Shown in pieces: positions 56,090 through 64,000 of a stretch of DNA of 64,000 nt. Under the pieces are notes generated by a model. The model saw only the letters and a list, made by a program, of their open reading frames with translations. It searched no databases and was not told where the DNA came from. Location: NCBI RefSeq assembly GCF_002127965.1, contig NZ_CP018787.1, positions 310,001 through 374,000 of the forward strand. The letters run 5' to 3'. The stretch comes from Oxalobacter formigenes (lineage in GTDB: Bacteria; Pseudomonadota; Gammaproteobacteria; Burkholderiales; Burkholderiaceae_D). The position numbers were made by a program, and so were the translations under genes. Positions within the stretch are counted from its first letter, which is position 1; each line of letters starts with the position of its first letter.

Positions 56090-57502
56090 ATGAACGCTGT
56101 ATCCAAAACCGAACAGGATTTTTACATTGCCGACCCCGATTTAACTGCATGGGGTAATAAGGAAATCAGGATTGCAGAAACCGAAATGCCGGGTTTGATG
56201 GCTATTCGGGAAGAATATGCTGCTTCCAAGCCCTTGTCGGGCGCACGTATCAGCGGTTCGCTGCATATGACTATTCAAACCGCTGTATTGATCCAGACGC
56301 TGGAAGCGCTTGGCGCAAAAGTGCGCTGGGCTTCCTGTAATATTTACTCTACGCAGGATCACGCTGCCGCAGCGATCGCATCCAATGGCACGCCTGTGTT
56401 CGCATTCAAGGGTGAATCGCTGGATGACTACTGGGAATTCACTCATCGCATTTTTGAATGGCCTGACGGTGGTTATTCGAACATGATTCTAGATGATGGT
56501 GGTGATGCAACCCTTTTGCTTCATTTGGGAAGCCGTGCTGAAAAAGATGCCACGGTTCTGGATAATCCGGGTTCGGAAGAAGAGGTTTGTCTTTTCAATG
56601 CCATCAAACGTCATTTGAAAACCGATCCGAACTGGTATTCCAAACGTATCAAGGAAATCAAGGGCGTTACTGAAGAAACCACAACGGGTGTTCATCGTCT
56701 GTACCAGATGCATGAAGAAGGAAAACTGAAGTTCCCCGCCATTAATGTGAACGACTCCGTTACCAAGTCCAAATTCGACAATCTGTATGGTTGCCGTGAA
56801 TCGCTGGTAGACGGTATCAAACGGGCGACAGACGTGATGATCGCAGGCAAGGTGGCTGTGGTTTGCGGTTATGGTGACGTCGGCAAGGGTTGTGCCCAGG
56901 CTTTGAAAGCACTCTCGGCACAGGTCTGGGTAACTGAAGTGGATCCGATTTGTGCGCTTCAGGCTGCGATGGAAGGTTATCGGGTCGTTACGATGGACTA
57001 TGCGGCAGAAATGGCTGATATCTTCGTTACCTGTACCGGCAATTACCATGTCATTACCCATGACCATATGGTGAAGATGAAAGATCAGGCTATCGTTTGC
57101 AATATCGGTCACTTTGATAATGAAATCGATGTCGCCTCGATGAAAAAATACACCTGGGACAATATCAAACCTCAGGTCGATCATATTATTCTCCCGAACG
57201 GCAACAGAATCATTCTTCTGGCAGAAGGCCGTCTGGTCAATCTGGGTTGTGGTACAGGCCATCCTTCTTATGTCATGAGTTCGTCTTTTGCCAATCAGAC
57301 GATTGCACAGATCGAACTGTTTACCAATACCGAAGCATATCCAGTCGGCGTTTATACCCTGCCGAAACATCTTGATGAGAAAGTCGCCCGCTTGCAATTG
57401 AAGAAATTGAATGCGGTGTTGACCGAACTGTCGGATGAACAGGCCGCTTATATCGGTGTCAAAAAGGAAGGTCCGTACAAACCGAACCACTACCGATATT
57501 AA
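56090..57502 (+). CDS. ahcY: S-adenosylhomocysteinase
   Basis: The ATG at 56090 is 6 bases after AAGGAG and gives 470 residues, typical of proteobacterial enzymes. Motifs seen: [38 protein letters not shown], and the NAD-binding [13 protein letters not shown] with catalytic Lys and Asp in [18 protein letters not shown]. The C-terminus [10 protein letters not shown] is diagnostic. It splits SAH to adenosine and homocysteine in the methyl cycle. It is preceded by an SAH riboswitch and followed by a holin-like gene and metF. Confidence 0.97.
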   Translation: MNAVSKTEQDFYIADPDLTAWGNKEIRIAETEMPGLMAIREEYAASKPLSGARISGSLHMTIQTAVLIQTLEALGAKVRWASCNIYSTQDHAAAAIASNGTPVFAFKGESLDDYWEFTHRIFEWPDGGYSNMILDDGGDATLLLHLGSRAEKDATVLDNPGSEEEVCLFNAIKRHLKTDPNWYSKRIKEIKGVTEETTTGVHRLYQMHEEGKLKFPAINVNDSVTKSKFDNLYGCRESLVDGIKRATDVMIAGKVAVVCGYGDVGKGCAQALKALSAQVWVTEVDPICALQAAMEGYRVVTMDYAAEMADIFVTCTGNYHVITHDHMVKMKDQAIVCNIGHFDNEIDVASMKKYTWDNIKPQVDHIILPNGNRIILLAEGRLVNLGCGTGHPSYVMSSSFANQTIAQIELFTNTEAYPVGVYTLPKHLDEKVARLQLKKLNAVLTELSDEQAAYIGVKKEGPYKPNHYRY

Positions 57503-57634
57503 TCGATATCAAAAAGTGAACGGAATTCATTTTCCGTCACTTTAGCCAGACGAATTTTGGATATGATGCTCATACGGTATCAAATACCATCTGAAGTCTG
57601 AACAAGTGTTCCACCATTTTTTTGGAGGGGAATC

Positions 57635-57976
57635 ATGCGTATTCTCATCGTCTGGCTGATTAATACGGTTGCTTTGCTCGTCTTACCTTATCTGATGACG
57701 TCGATCAGGATTTCCGGCTTCTGGACTGCGTTGATAGCGGCGCTGGTACTTGGGCTGGTCAATGCGCTGATCCGGCCGATTCTCGTTGTGTTGACATTGC
57801 CTGTAACGCTGGTGACACTGGGTCTTTTCATTTTTGTCATCAACGGTTTGCTTTTCTGGCTGGTTTCCAGAATGGTGGACGGTTTTTATGTCAGCGGCTT
57901 CTGGGCTGCGATAGGGGGAGCACTGCTTTACAGTATCATTTCGTGGGCATTGTCCACTTTGCTATTGAAAAATTAA
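57635..57976 (+). CDS. Small four-helix membrane protein (phage holin superfamily IV, DUF360-like)
   Basis: The 113-residue protein has four hydrophobic segments (about 3-20, 30-48, 52-75 and 85-108) with the ALVLGLVNALIRPILVVLTLPVTLVTLGLF pattern of family PF04020. Such proteins often sit between ahcY and metF in betaproteobacteria, and there is no phage context here, so a holin role is doubtful. GGAGGGG ribosome site; its stop abuts the metF ATG directly. Confidence 0.75.
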   Translation: MRILIVWLINTVALLVLPYLMTSIRISGFWTALIAALVLGLVNALIRPILVVLTLPVTLVTLGLFIFVINGLLFWLVSRMVDGFYVSGFWAAIGGALLYSIISWALSTLLLKN

Positions 57977-58861
57977 ATGCCAACACAAAAAAGTTTCAGT
58001 ATTGAAGTTTTTCCTCCCAAGACGCCGGAAGGGATCGAAGCACTGCGAAAGACACGTGCAGAACTGGCCGAGTTATCGCCAAAATACTTTTCGATCACTT
58101 ACGGTGCGGGTGGCTCGACACAACAGGGAACGCACAATATCGCTCTGGAAATCCAGAAGGAAGGATTTGAGGCGGCTCCTCATGTAACCTGTATCGGAAC
58201 GACGCGGGAGTCTGTCAGGGAACGACTGAATGAGTGTCGTGCAAACGGTATCAGACATATTGTTGCCCTTCGTGGCGATTTGCCGAGTTCTTATGGTGTT
58301 TTGGGAGAATTCCGTTATGCCAATGAACTGGTTGAATTTATCCGAGCCGAAACGGGCGACTGGTTTCGCATCGATGTAGCTGCTTATCCGGAAATGCATC
58401 CTCAGGCAAAGTCCTTGCAGGATGATGTAGACAATTTTGTTCGTAAGGCGCAGGCGGGAGCTGATGCTGCAATCACGCAGTATTTCTACAATGCTTCCTC
58501 TTATTTTCGTTTTATGGAAAATGTGCAGAAAGCGGGTGTCGATATTCCTGTTATTGCCGGTATTATGCCGATTACCAATTTCAAACAACTGGCGCAATTT
58601 TCCGATATGTGTGGAGCGGAAATTCCACGCTGGATTCGCCTGAGGCTGGAAAGTTATGGCGACGATCTGGCTTCGATTCGCGCATTCGGTCTGGATGTCG
58701 TCACGGAACTGTGTGAACAGTTACTGGCAGGTGGTGCGCCGGGTCTTCATTTCTATAGCCTGAACAAGGCTGCAACGACCCGGGAAATCTGGCATCGCCT
58801 GAAGCTGGATGAAAGAAAAGAAATCGGCTCCGACAAAAAAGCCGAAGCCGTTCAGGTCTGA
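57977..58861 (+). CDS. metF: Methylenetetrahydrofolate reductase
   Basis: The 294-residue TIM-barrel flavoprotein shows SIEVFPPKTPEG at the start (catalytic Glu), SITYGAGGST near 37, ALRGDLP near 95, DAAITQYFYNASSYFRFM near 162 and GIMPITNFKQL near 196. It reduces methylene-THF to methyl-THF for methionine synthesis. The ATG follows the previous stop with no gap, so translation is coupled. A bidirectional terminator follows. Confidence 0.96.
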   Translation: MPTQKSFSIEVFPPKTPEGIEALRKTRAELAELSPKYFSITYGAGGSTQQGTHNIALEIQKEGFEAAPHVTCIGTTRESVRERLNECRANGIRHIVALRGDLPSSYGVLGEFRYANELVEFIRAETGDWFRIDVAAYPEMHPQAKSLQDDVDNFVRKAQAGADAAITQYFYNASSYFRFMENVQKAGVDIPVIAGIMPITNFKQLAQFSDMCGAEIPRWIRLRLESYGDDLASIRAFGLDVVTELCEQLLAGGAPGLHFYSLNKAATTREIWHRLKLDERKEIGSDKKAEAVQV

Positions 58862-58866
58862 AAATG

Positions 58867-58896
58867 TGGCGCCGTTCAGTTTACTGAACGGCGCCA
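58867..58896. terminator. Bidirectional terminator between metF and nusB
   Basis: A 14-bp near-perfect palindrome (TGGCGCCGTTCAGT and its complement) with T-rich flanks lies between two convergent genes. Confidence 0.8.
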
Positions 58897-58901
58897 TTGT
58901 T

Positions 58902-59372
58902 TTATGCCTTGCGATCGGCTTCCACTTCGACGGGCCGCAATTTCGCTGCCAGCTTGTCCAGAACGCCATTCACGAATTTGTGGCCGTCAATCCCACCGAA
59001 CGATTTGGTCAGTTCGACAGCTTCGTTGATGACGACCCGATACGGTATTTCAATGTGATTGCTTAGCTCAAATGCACCCAGAAGCAGAATGGCATGTTCG
59101 ACAGGGGACAATTCTTCAAGCGGACGGTCTATATGTGGTGCGAGTTCTTCGCGTAATTTGTCTGCCTGATGAATGCTGCCTGACAAAAGCGTGACGAAGT
59201 GGCCCGTATCTGCCTTGTCGAATCCGTGTGCCTGCCGGATATGCTCAATGATGACAGGTGCGTCATCACGGTTCAATAACCATTCATACAAGCCTTGCAA
59301 TGCAAATTCCCTCGACCGGTGCCGGGGTGAACGGTTTTTGGATGGATTGGCATGGACTGATGTAGTTTTCAT
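58902..59372 (-). CDS. nusB: Transcription antitermination factor NusB
   Basis: The 156-residue all-alpha protein has [16 protein letters not shown] near residue 19, [16 protein letters not shown] near 91 and [17 protein letters not shown] near 112, the NusB pattern. It binds boxA RNA with NusE in rRNA antitermination. It follows ribH on the same strand with a 47-base gap, the common ribH-nusB order. Confidence 0.95.
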   Translation of the reverse strand: MKTTSVHANPSKNRSPRHRSREFALQGLYEWLLNRDDAPVIIEHIRQAHGFDKADTGHFVTLLSGSIHQADKLREELAPHIDRPLEELSPVEHAILLLGAFELSNHIEIPYRVVINEAVELTKSFGGIDGHKFVNGVLDKLAAKLRPVEVEADRKA

Positions 59373-59419
59373 TTTAATAATGCAGGAAATGTCACAAACA
59401 AAAATGCTTTGTGAAAATG

Positions 59420-59908
59420 TTATTCGTCTTCTTCAGGTGGTTCCAGCTCATCGATTGCCATGACAAGATTGGCCATCTCGACAGCGACGCGGGCGGCTTC
59501 GGTTCCTTTTTCAACCATGCGCGCTTCAGCCTGCTCATCCGTATAAGTCGTTAAAATGGCATTCGCAATTGGCATGTCGAAGTCGAGGGCGACACGTGAA
59601 ATACCGGCGGCGGACTCATTGGAAACCAGTTCGAAATGATAGGTTTCTCCCTTGATGATCCCACCGACGGCGATCAGGGCGTCGAATTGTTGCGATTCAG
59701 CCATTTTCTGGAGCGCTGTCGGGATTTCCAGTGCTCCCGGAACAGTGGCGACAAGAATGTCTTCATCGGCGACGCCAAGCCGTTTGAGTTCTTCCAGACA
59801 GGCGCCTAAAAGACCGCGGCAGATTTCTTCGTTAAAGCGGGACTGGACAATACCGATTCTCAGATCCTGGCCTTGAAGATCAATTTCAAAAGTGTTGACG
59901 GTCATCAT
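59420..59908 (-). CDS. ribH: 6,7-dimethyl-8-ribityllumazine synthase
   Basis: The 162-residue protein contains [14 protein letters not shown] near 16, [14 protein letters not shown] near 55, [12 protein letters not shown] near 84 and [12 protein letters not shown], with the active His in YHFE. It condenses the butanone phosphate from RibB with the pyrimidine from RibD into lumazine. It forms capsid-like assemblies. It is 25 bases after ribB. The acidic tail [10 protein letters not shown] is a small extension. Confidence 0.96.
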   Translation of the reverse strand: MMTVNTFEIDLQGQDLRIGIVQSRFNEEICRGLLGACLEELKRLGVADEDILVATVPGALEIPTALQKMAESQQFDALIAVGGIIKGETYHFELVSNESAAGISRVALDFDMPIANAILTTYTDEQAEARMVEKGTEAARVAVEMANLVMAIDELEPPEEDE

Positions 59909-59933
59909 CGTTCTCCTTGGTCGTGGATGAATG

Positions 59934-61052
59934 TTAAATGTCTTTACTGTCCAGATAACCGGTTATGTCCAGATTGAAGCCGGTTGTCATAGAAGGCATT
60001 TTCTTGGGATTGGCCAACAGTTTCATTTTGCCGACACCGATATCCCGAAGAATTTGCGCGCCGATTCCGTGATTTCGAATGATTTCACTTTTTGCTGACG
60101 CCGAATCGTTTGTTTTTTGTTTGCCCAGAGCGTTGAAATTGTCGACAAATGATTCTGCCGATTCTTCGCTACAGTTCAATAATACAAGTATTCCACGTTC
60201 GGATGCATGTATTTTTTTCATGGAATCCAGAAGGTTCCATGAATGGGATGTGAAACGGGTTTCGATGAGATCAACCATAGAGAGAGGCTGGTGGACTCTG
60301 ACGAGTGTTTCTTCATCCGGTGTGATGTCGCCTTTGACAAGGGCCAGATGGACGGACAGGCTGGGTTTGTCGCGATAAACGATGCCATGAAATGCCCCAG
60401 CTGCCGTATTCAGTTCGTTTTCGGCAATGCGTTCTATGATGCTTTCGTGCTGGTTACGATAGCTGATCAGATCGGCAATCGTACCGATTTTGAGATGGTG
60501 TTTATCTGCAAATTCAAGCAATTCCGGCAGTCGTGCCATCGAACCGTCTTCATTCATGATTTCACAAATGACGCTCGCCGGGGTCAGACCTGCCAATGCC
60601 GTCAGATCGCATCCGGCTTCGGTATGGCCTGCCCTCATCAATACACCACCTTCTTTTGCCGTGATCGGAAAGATATGTCCGGGCTGCACGATGTCTTGCG
60701 GTTTTGCATTTTTTGCCACGGCAACCTGTACGGTGCGGGCACGGTCGTAGGCCGAAATGCCGGTGGTCACTCCTTCAGCAGCCTCGATCGAAGTAGTGAA
60801 TGCCGTGTTATATGAGCTGCGGTTGTCACGAGCCATCGGGGCAAGGCCCAATTGATCACACCGCTCCCTGTTTAGTGTCAGGCAAACCAGACCACGCGCG
60901 TATTTGGCCATGAAGTTGATGGCTTCCGGGGTGACGAAATCAGCGGCAATCATCAGGTCACCCTCGTTTTCACGATCTTCATCGTCAACCAGAATAACCA
61001 TGCGACCGGCGCGCAGCTCGTCAATAATTTCTTGTGTAGGGGAAATGGACAT
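59934..61052 (-). CDS. ribB: 3,4-dihydroxy-2-butanone-4-phosphate synthase with degenerate GCHII domain
   Basis: The 372-residue protein has a complete N-terminal RibB domain (about 1-200: [55 protein letters not shown]). The C-terminal half looks like GTP cyclohydrolase II, but its zinc cysteines (C-x10-C-x-C) and catalytic residues are absent, so only RibB should be active. Such RibBX-type fusions occur in betaproteobacteria. It converts ribulose-5-phosphate into butanone phosphate and formate. A separate RibA must exist elsewhere. It heads ribB-ribH-nusB. Confidence 0.92.
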   Translation of the reverse strand: MSISPTQEIIDELRAGRMVILVDDEDRENEGDLMIAADFVTPEAINFMAKYARGLVCLTLNRERCDQLGLAPMARDNRSSYNTAFTTSIEAAEGVTTGISAYDRARTVQVAVAKNAKPQDIVQPGHIFPITAKEGGVLMRAGHTEAGCDLTALAGLTPASVICEIMNEDGSMARLPELLEFADKHHLKIGTIADLISYRNQHESIIERIAENELNTAAGAFHGIVYRDKPSLSVHLALVKGDITPDEETLVRVHQPLSMVDLIETRFTSHSWNLLDSMKKIHASERGILVLLNCSEESAESFVDNFNALGKQKTNDSASAKSEIIRNHGIGAQILRDIGVGKMKLLANPKKMPSMTTGFNLDITGYLDSKDI

Positions 61053-61193
61053 AAGTAGTTCCTTTGGAACCCTCTATTTTAAATGAATATCTTCCAAACA
61101 GACATATTTACTTGTTTGAATGAAATGAATCAGTTTTTTGCCGGAGAAGGTTGCGGTTGTGTAAAGGACAGAACAGAACGGCGCAGAAAACAA

Positions 61194-61225
61194 ACTCCAT
61201 GAAATCCGGGCGAATTTCATGGAGT
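61194..61225 (-). terminator. Intrinsic terminator of mnmE
   Basis: A 12-bp stem (61194-61205 with 61214-61225) is followed, in minus-strand reading, by a T-rich stretch (TTGTTTT). It lies 17 bases after the mnmE stop. Confidence 0.8.
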
Positions 61226-61241
61226 GCTCAAAGCGGGAGAA

Positions 61242-62630
61242 TTATTTGCCGATACAGAAACGGGAAAATATCAGGCCGAGCAGGTCGTCAGACGTGAATT
61301 CGCCGGTAATGCTGTTCAAGGCATCCTGAGCCAGCCTCAATTCTTCAGCCAGCAGGTCGATAGATGGATTTGCCGCTGTTGCGTGTTCTGAGGCGATTGC
61401 CAGATGCTGTTCGGCTACTTTCATGGCGGTCAGATGACGTTCACGGGCGAGATAGGTCGATTCACCCGTTTGTGTCCATCCTGCGATCTTCAGCAATTCA
61501 TCCCTTAACAGGTCGATGCCCTGTTCTGTCTGGGTCGACAGGTAGACCTGCGTGATGCCGAACATGGAATCGACGGAAGGCCTGTGTCCGGAAATATCGA
61601 TTTTGTTCCAGATCTGGATGACAGGAATGTTTTCCGGGAAGTCTGCAGCGATTTTTTCGTCTGCGCGGGTTGGCCCGAGGCTGGCGTCGAGCAAATGCAG
61701 GATAACATCTGCCTTGCCGATTTCTGTCCATGTCCGTTCAATACCGATGCGTTCGACTTCATCTTCGGCGCTGTTGGCACGAATGCCTGCCGTATCGATC
61801 AGGGTGACGGGAACGCCTTCAATCTGGATGGTTTCGGTAATTTTGTCCCGTGTCGTTCCGGCTATCGGGGTGACGATGGCGACATTGGAACCGGCCAGGG
61901 TATTCAATAAGGACGATTTGCCGACATTGGTCTGGCCAGCCAGTACGACGTGGATACCTTCTCTTAACAATGCGCCCTGAGCGGACTGGGCAATGATGGC
62001 TGAAAGCGCTTCCTGAATGTTGGCGATCTGTCCTTCGACATTTTCCTTTTTCAGAAAATCGATGTCTTCTTCCGGGAAGTCGAGTGATGATTCAACCATC
62101 ATTCTCAGTTGAATGATATTGGCAACCAGTTCGTGAATTTCTTTTGAAAAGACACCCGACAGGGAGCGGGAAGCAGAACGGACGGCTTCTTCTGTCGTCG
62201 CATCGATCAGGTCAGCGATCGCTTCGGCCTGAGCAAGGTCGATTCTGTCATTCAAAAAGGCGCGGCGGGTGAATTCACCGGGTTCAGCCATTCTGAGATC
62301 GATTTTTTCACCAGCTAGAAGGCATCTTTTCAGTACCATCTGCAGTACCGTTGTACCGCCATGACCCTGCAATTCGAGAACATCTTCCCCGGTAAAAGAA
62401 TTCGGTGCCTTGAAATAAATGGCAAGACCTTCATCAATGATGGATTTATCGGCATCCAGAAAAGGCAGAAAATGAGCGTAACGAGGGGTCAATGGCAAAT
62501 CGGCCATTGTGTCCTTGAAAAGCTCGTTGATAAGTGGGTCCAGATTTTTGCCTGAAACACGAACAATGCCGACACCTCCGCGTCCCGGTGGGGTGGCAAT
62601 TGCAACGATAGGAGAAGAATCAGTTTTCAT
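61242..62630 (-). CDS. mnmE: tRNA uridine-5-carboxymethylaminomethyl modification GTPase
   Basis: The 462-residue protein has the N-terminal folate-binding domain ([20 protein letters not shown]), a helical domain carrying an embedded G domain ([12 protein letters not shown] near 227, GTTRDKI near 260, DTAG near 278, NKID near 345) and the terminal FCIGK with the essential Cys. It works with MnmG to modify wobble uridine. The P-loop reads GQTN rather than the common GRPN, a mild difference. Stands alone between argD and ribB. Confidence 0.96.
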   Translation of the reverse strand: MKTDSSPIVAIATPPGRGGVGIVRVSGKNLDPLINELFKDTMADLPLTPRYAHFLPFLDADKSIIDEGLAIYFKAPNSFTGEDVLELQGHGGTTVLQMVLKRCLLAGEKIDLRMAEPGEFTRRAFLNDRIDLAQAEAIADLIDATTEEAVRSASRSLSGVFSKEIHELVANIIQLRMMVESSLDFPEEDIDFLKKENVEGQIANIQEALSAIIAQSAQGALLREGIHVVLAGQTNVGKSSLLNTLAGSNVAIVTPIAGTTRDKITETIQIEGVPVTLIDTAGIRANSAEDEVERIGIERTWTEIGKADVILHLLDASLGPTRADEKIAADFPENIPVIQIWNKIDISGHRPSVDSMFGITQVYLSTQTEQGIDLLRDELLKIAGWTQTGESTYLARERHLTAMKVAEQHLAIASEHATAANPSIDLLAEELRLAQDALNSITGEFTSDDLLGLIFSRFCIGK

Positions 62631-62823
62631 TGTAGATTATCTATCAAAACAGGTTGTCATAACTGATGGTTATTTTTCTAATGCATTATCCTTGCTGTGA
62701 CGGAAAATGAAAAGTCTTAGAGTGAATTGTCGGGTGTGAACGTGTTATTTTTTACAAAGATTCAGGATGTTTCGGCTAATGTTGCCTGCCGACAAATTTG
62801 TATTGATACAAAAATGGTGAATT
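62631..62823. other. Gap between mnmE and argD, left part
   Basis: Nothing recognised apart from AT-rich sequence between two divergent genes. Confidence 0.4.
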
Positions 62824-62853
62824 TGTCTCTCATGAAGGCGAGATAAGTATAAA
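62824..62853 (+). promoter_or_regulatory. Possible argD promoter
   Basis: TTGTCT (62824-62829) and TATAAA (62848-62853) are separated by 18 bases, about 110 bases upstream of argD. The -35 is weak. Confidence 0.35.
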
Positions 62854-62965
62854 ATTCCTTTTTACACTGTATTTCCTTGCAAGGATTCCGGGCTTTATCG
62901 TTTTGCCTGAAACCGGGAATTGCAGTTTTGTTTTCTGATTTGAATTTTTAAAGTGGAGTCATGGA

Positions 62966-64000
62966 ATGAATGCCCCGGCAAATACTTCGGTCGACAATAA
63001 TGAAAAGATAGTGAATCGCCAGACTTTTGATGAAGTGATGGTGCCTGTATTTGCACCAAATGCATTCATTCCGGTTCGAGGATCGGGCCTTGATCTCTGG
63101 GATCAGGATGGCAAACATTACCTTGATCTGACGGGCGGTATCGCTGTTTCCGGTTTGGGACATGCGCCTGCCGAGCTGGTTGAAGCATTGACCGATCAGG
63201 CAAAGAAGCTGTGGCATGTCAGTAATTACTTTACCAACGAGCCTGTTCTGAAATTGGCGAAAGCCTTGACTGAAGCCACTTTTGCCGAGAAGGTATTTTT
63301 CTGTAATTCGGGTGGCGAAGCGAATGAAGCGGCTTTCAAACTGGCGCGTAAATGGGCTCACAACCACTTTGGCGCAAAGAAGAGCCGCATCGTTTCCTGT
63401 CTGCATTCCTTTCATGGAAGAACCCTGTTTACCGTTACTGTAGGTGGACAGTCGAAATATACGGAAGGTTTCGAACCCTTGCCGCAACAAATCGATCATA
63501 TTCCGTTCAATGATATTGAGGCCGCTCGTGCTGCAATAGGTGACGATGTCTGTGCCGTTGTAGTTGAACCCGTTCAGGGAGAAGGGGGAATTCTCCCGGC
63601 AAGTCCCGAGTATCTGAAAGCATTGCGCCAGATTTGCGATGATAAAAATGCATTGCTGATTTTCGACGAAATCCAGTGTGGTATGGGACGGACAGGGGAT
63701 CTTTTTGCCTATATGGGATACGGCGTTACGCCGGACATCATGACCTCTGCCAAAGCGCTTGGAAACGGTTTTCCTATTGCGGCGATGTTGACGACGACAG
63801 AGATTGCCAACGCCTTTTCGGTCGGTTCCCATGGAACGACATACGGCGGTAATCCTTTGGCCGCAGCCGTTGCATACAAGGCTCTTGAAATTATCAATAA
63901 GCCGGAATTTTTGTCCCGCATTACCGAGGCAGGCAATAAACTGAAGGCAAGTCTTGAAAGGGTTGTCGCTGATTATCCGGGTGTGTTTGCCGGTGTTCGC
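62966..64000 (+). CDS. argD: Acetylornithine aminotransferase-type class III aminotransferase (partial)
   Basis: The frame is open from the ATG at 62966 to the window end, giving 345 residues without the C-terminus. Class III aminotransferase features: LDLTGGIAVSGLGHAP near 52, FFCNSGGEANEAAFKLAR near 111, FHGRTLFTVTVGGQ near 150, EPVQGEGGI near 201, DEIQCGMGRTG near 232 and the PLP Lys in SAKALGNGFPI near 262. It fits acetylornithine/succinyldiaminopimelate aminotransferase of arginine and lysine synthesis. Related omega-aminotransferases cannot be wholly excluded. The ATG at 62961 is out of frame and closes at once. Confidence 0.85.
   Translation, partial: MNAPANTSVDNNEKIVNRQTFDEVMVPVFAPNAFIPVRGSGLDLWDQDGKHYLDLTGGIAVSGLGHAPAELVEALTDQAKKLWHVSNYFTNEPVLKLAKALTEATFAEKVFFCNSGGEANEAAFKLARKWAHNHFGAKKSRIVSCLHSFHGRTLFTVTVGGQSKYTEGFEPLPQQIDHIPFNDIEAARAAIGDDVCAVVVEPVQGEGGILPASPEYLKALRQICDDKNALLIFDEIQCGMGRTGDLFAYMGYGVTPDIMTSAKALGNGFPIAAMLTTTEIANAFSVGSHGTTYGGNPLAAAVAYKALEIINKPEFLSRITEAGNKLKASLERVVADYPGVFAGVR

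Noticed and set aside
57512-57545. Hairpin after ahcY as a terminator
   Set aside because: The stem is imperfect and no T-run follows, so transcription may continue to metF.
57635-57976. Phage holin and hence a prophage remnant
   Set aside because: No other phage genes nearby; the family is common between ahcY and metF in betaproteobacteria.

Overview
The window reads as a chromosome segment of an Oxalobacter-type bacterium (Burkholderiales, Oxalobacteraceae), an anaerobic oxalate degrader. The main reasons are an OxlT-family oxalate:formate antiporter, a formyl-CoA:oxalate CoA-transferase homologue, and a glyoxylate carboligase operon that turns oxalate-derived glyoxylate into glycerate. 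The rest is typical betaproteobacterial housekeeping (glyA, ribDE, ahcY with an SAH riboswitch, metF, nusB, ribH, ribB, mnmE, argD). This assignment is inferred from gene content and remembered protein families; no database search was run.

Layout. 1-5.6 kb is an AT-rich accessory block: a TM2 protein, an HTH repressor, a Sel1 lipoprotein, a D12-class adenine methylase and an OLD-like ATPase. It ends in a 23-bp copy of a tRNA-Thr 3' end (5587-5609), as the right end of a tRNA-integrated island would. 5.7-9.1 kb is the nitrosative-stress cluster hcp-hcr-nsrR with a large palindromic operator. 10.1-13.6 kb is a phosphite uptake and oxidation operon (ptxABCD type). 13.6-22.7 kb carries envelope and housekeeping genes. 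23.2-25.9 kb holds two porin genes that encode identical proteins in tandem. 26-29.8 kb has glmS, a small membrane protein, a radical SAM protein and a glycosyltransferase. 30-33.3 kb is an anaerobic class III ribonucleotide reductase locus behind a cobalamin riboswitch; its glycyl-radical domain is a separate small ORF. 33.4-38.7 kb has a CorC-like protein, ispB, tRNA-Pro(CGG), a tyrosine phenol-lyase-like enzyme and birA.

39-55 kb is the metabolic core. A pyruvate carboxylase-like protein is followed by a LysR regulator divergent from gcl-hyi-glxR-glycerate kinase-pyk. Then come a FlK-like thioesterase, an oxlT paralogue, a Crp/Fnr regulator and an frc paralogue. Together these link oxalate exchange and activation to glyoxylate, tartronate semialdehyde, glycerate, 2-phosphoglycerate, (via enolase elsewhere) PEP, pyruvate and, if the carboxylase is a true one, oxaloacetate. 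55-64 kb holds one-carbon and methyl-cycle genes, riboflavin genes and mnmE, and ends inside argD.

The strongest points for follow-up are: the split glycyl-radical RNR under B12-riboswitch control; a shared TTGAC-N4-GTCAA operator placed about 42 bp upstream of predicted start sites at oxlT, frc and, in weaker form, nrdD; the phosphite operon with a candidate Pho box; the methylase plus OLD-like ATPase pair at the island end; and several enzymes whose catalytic residues differ from their families (TPL-like lyase, Gcl, Frc paralogue, carboxylase, radical SAM).
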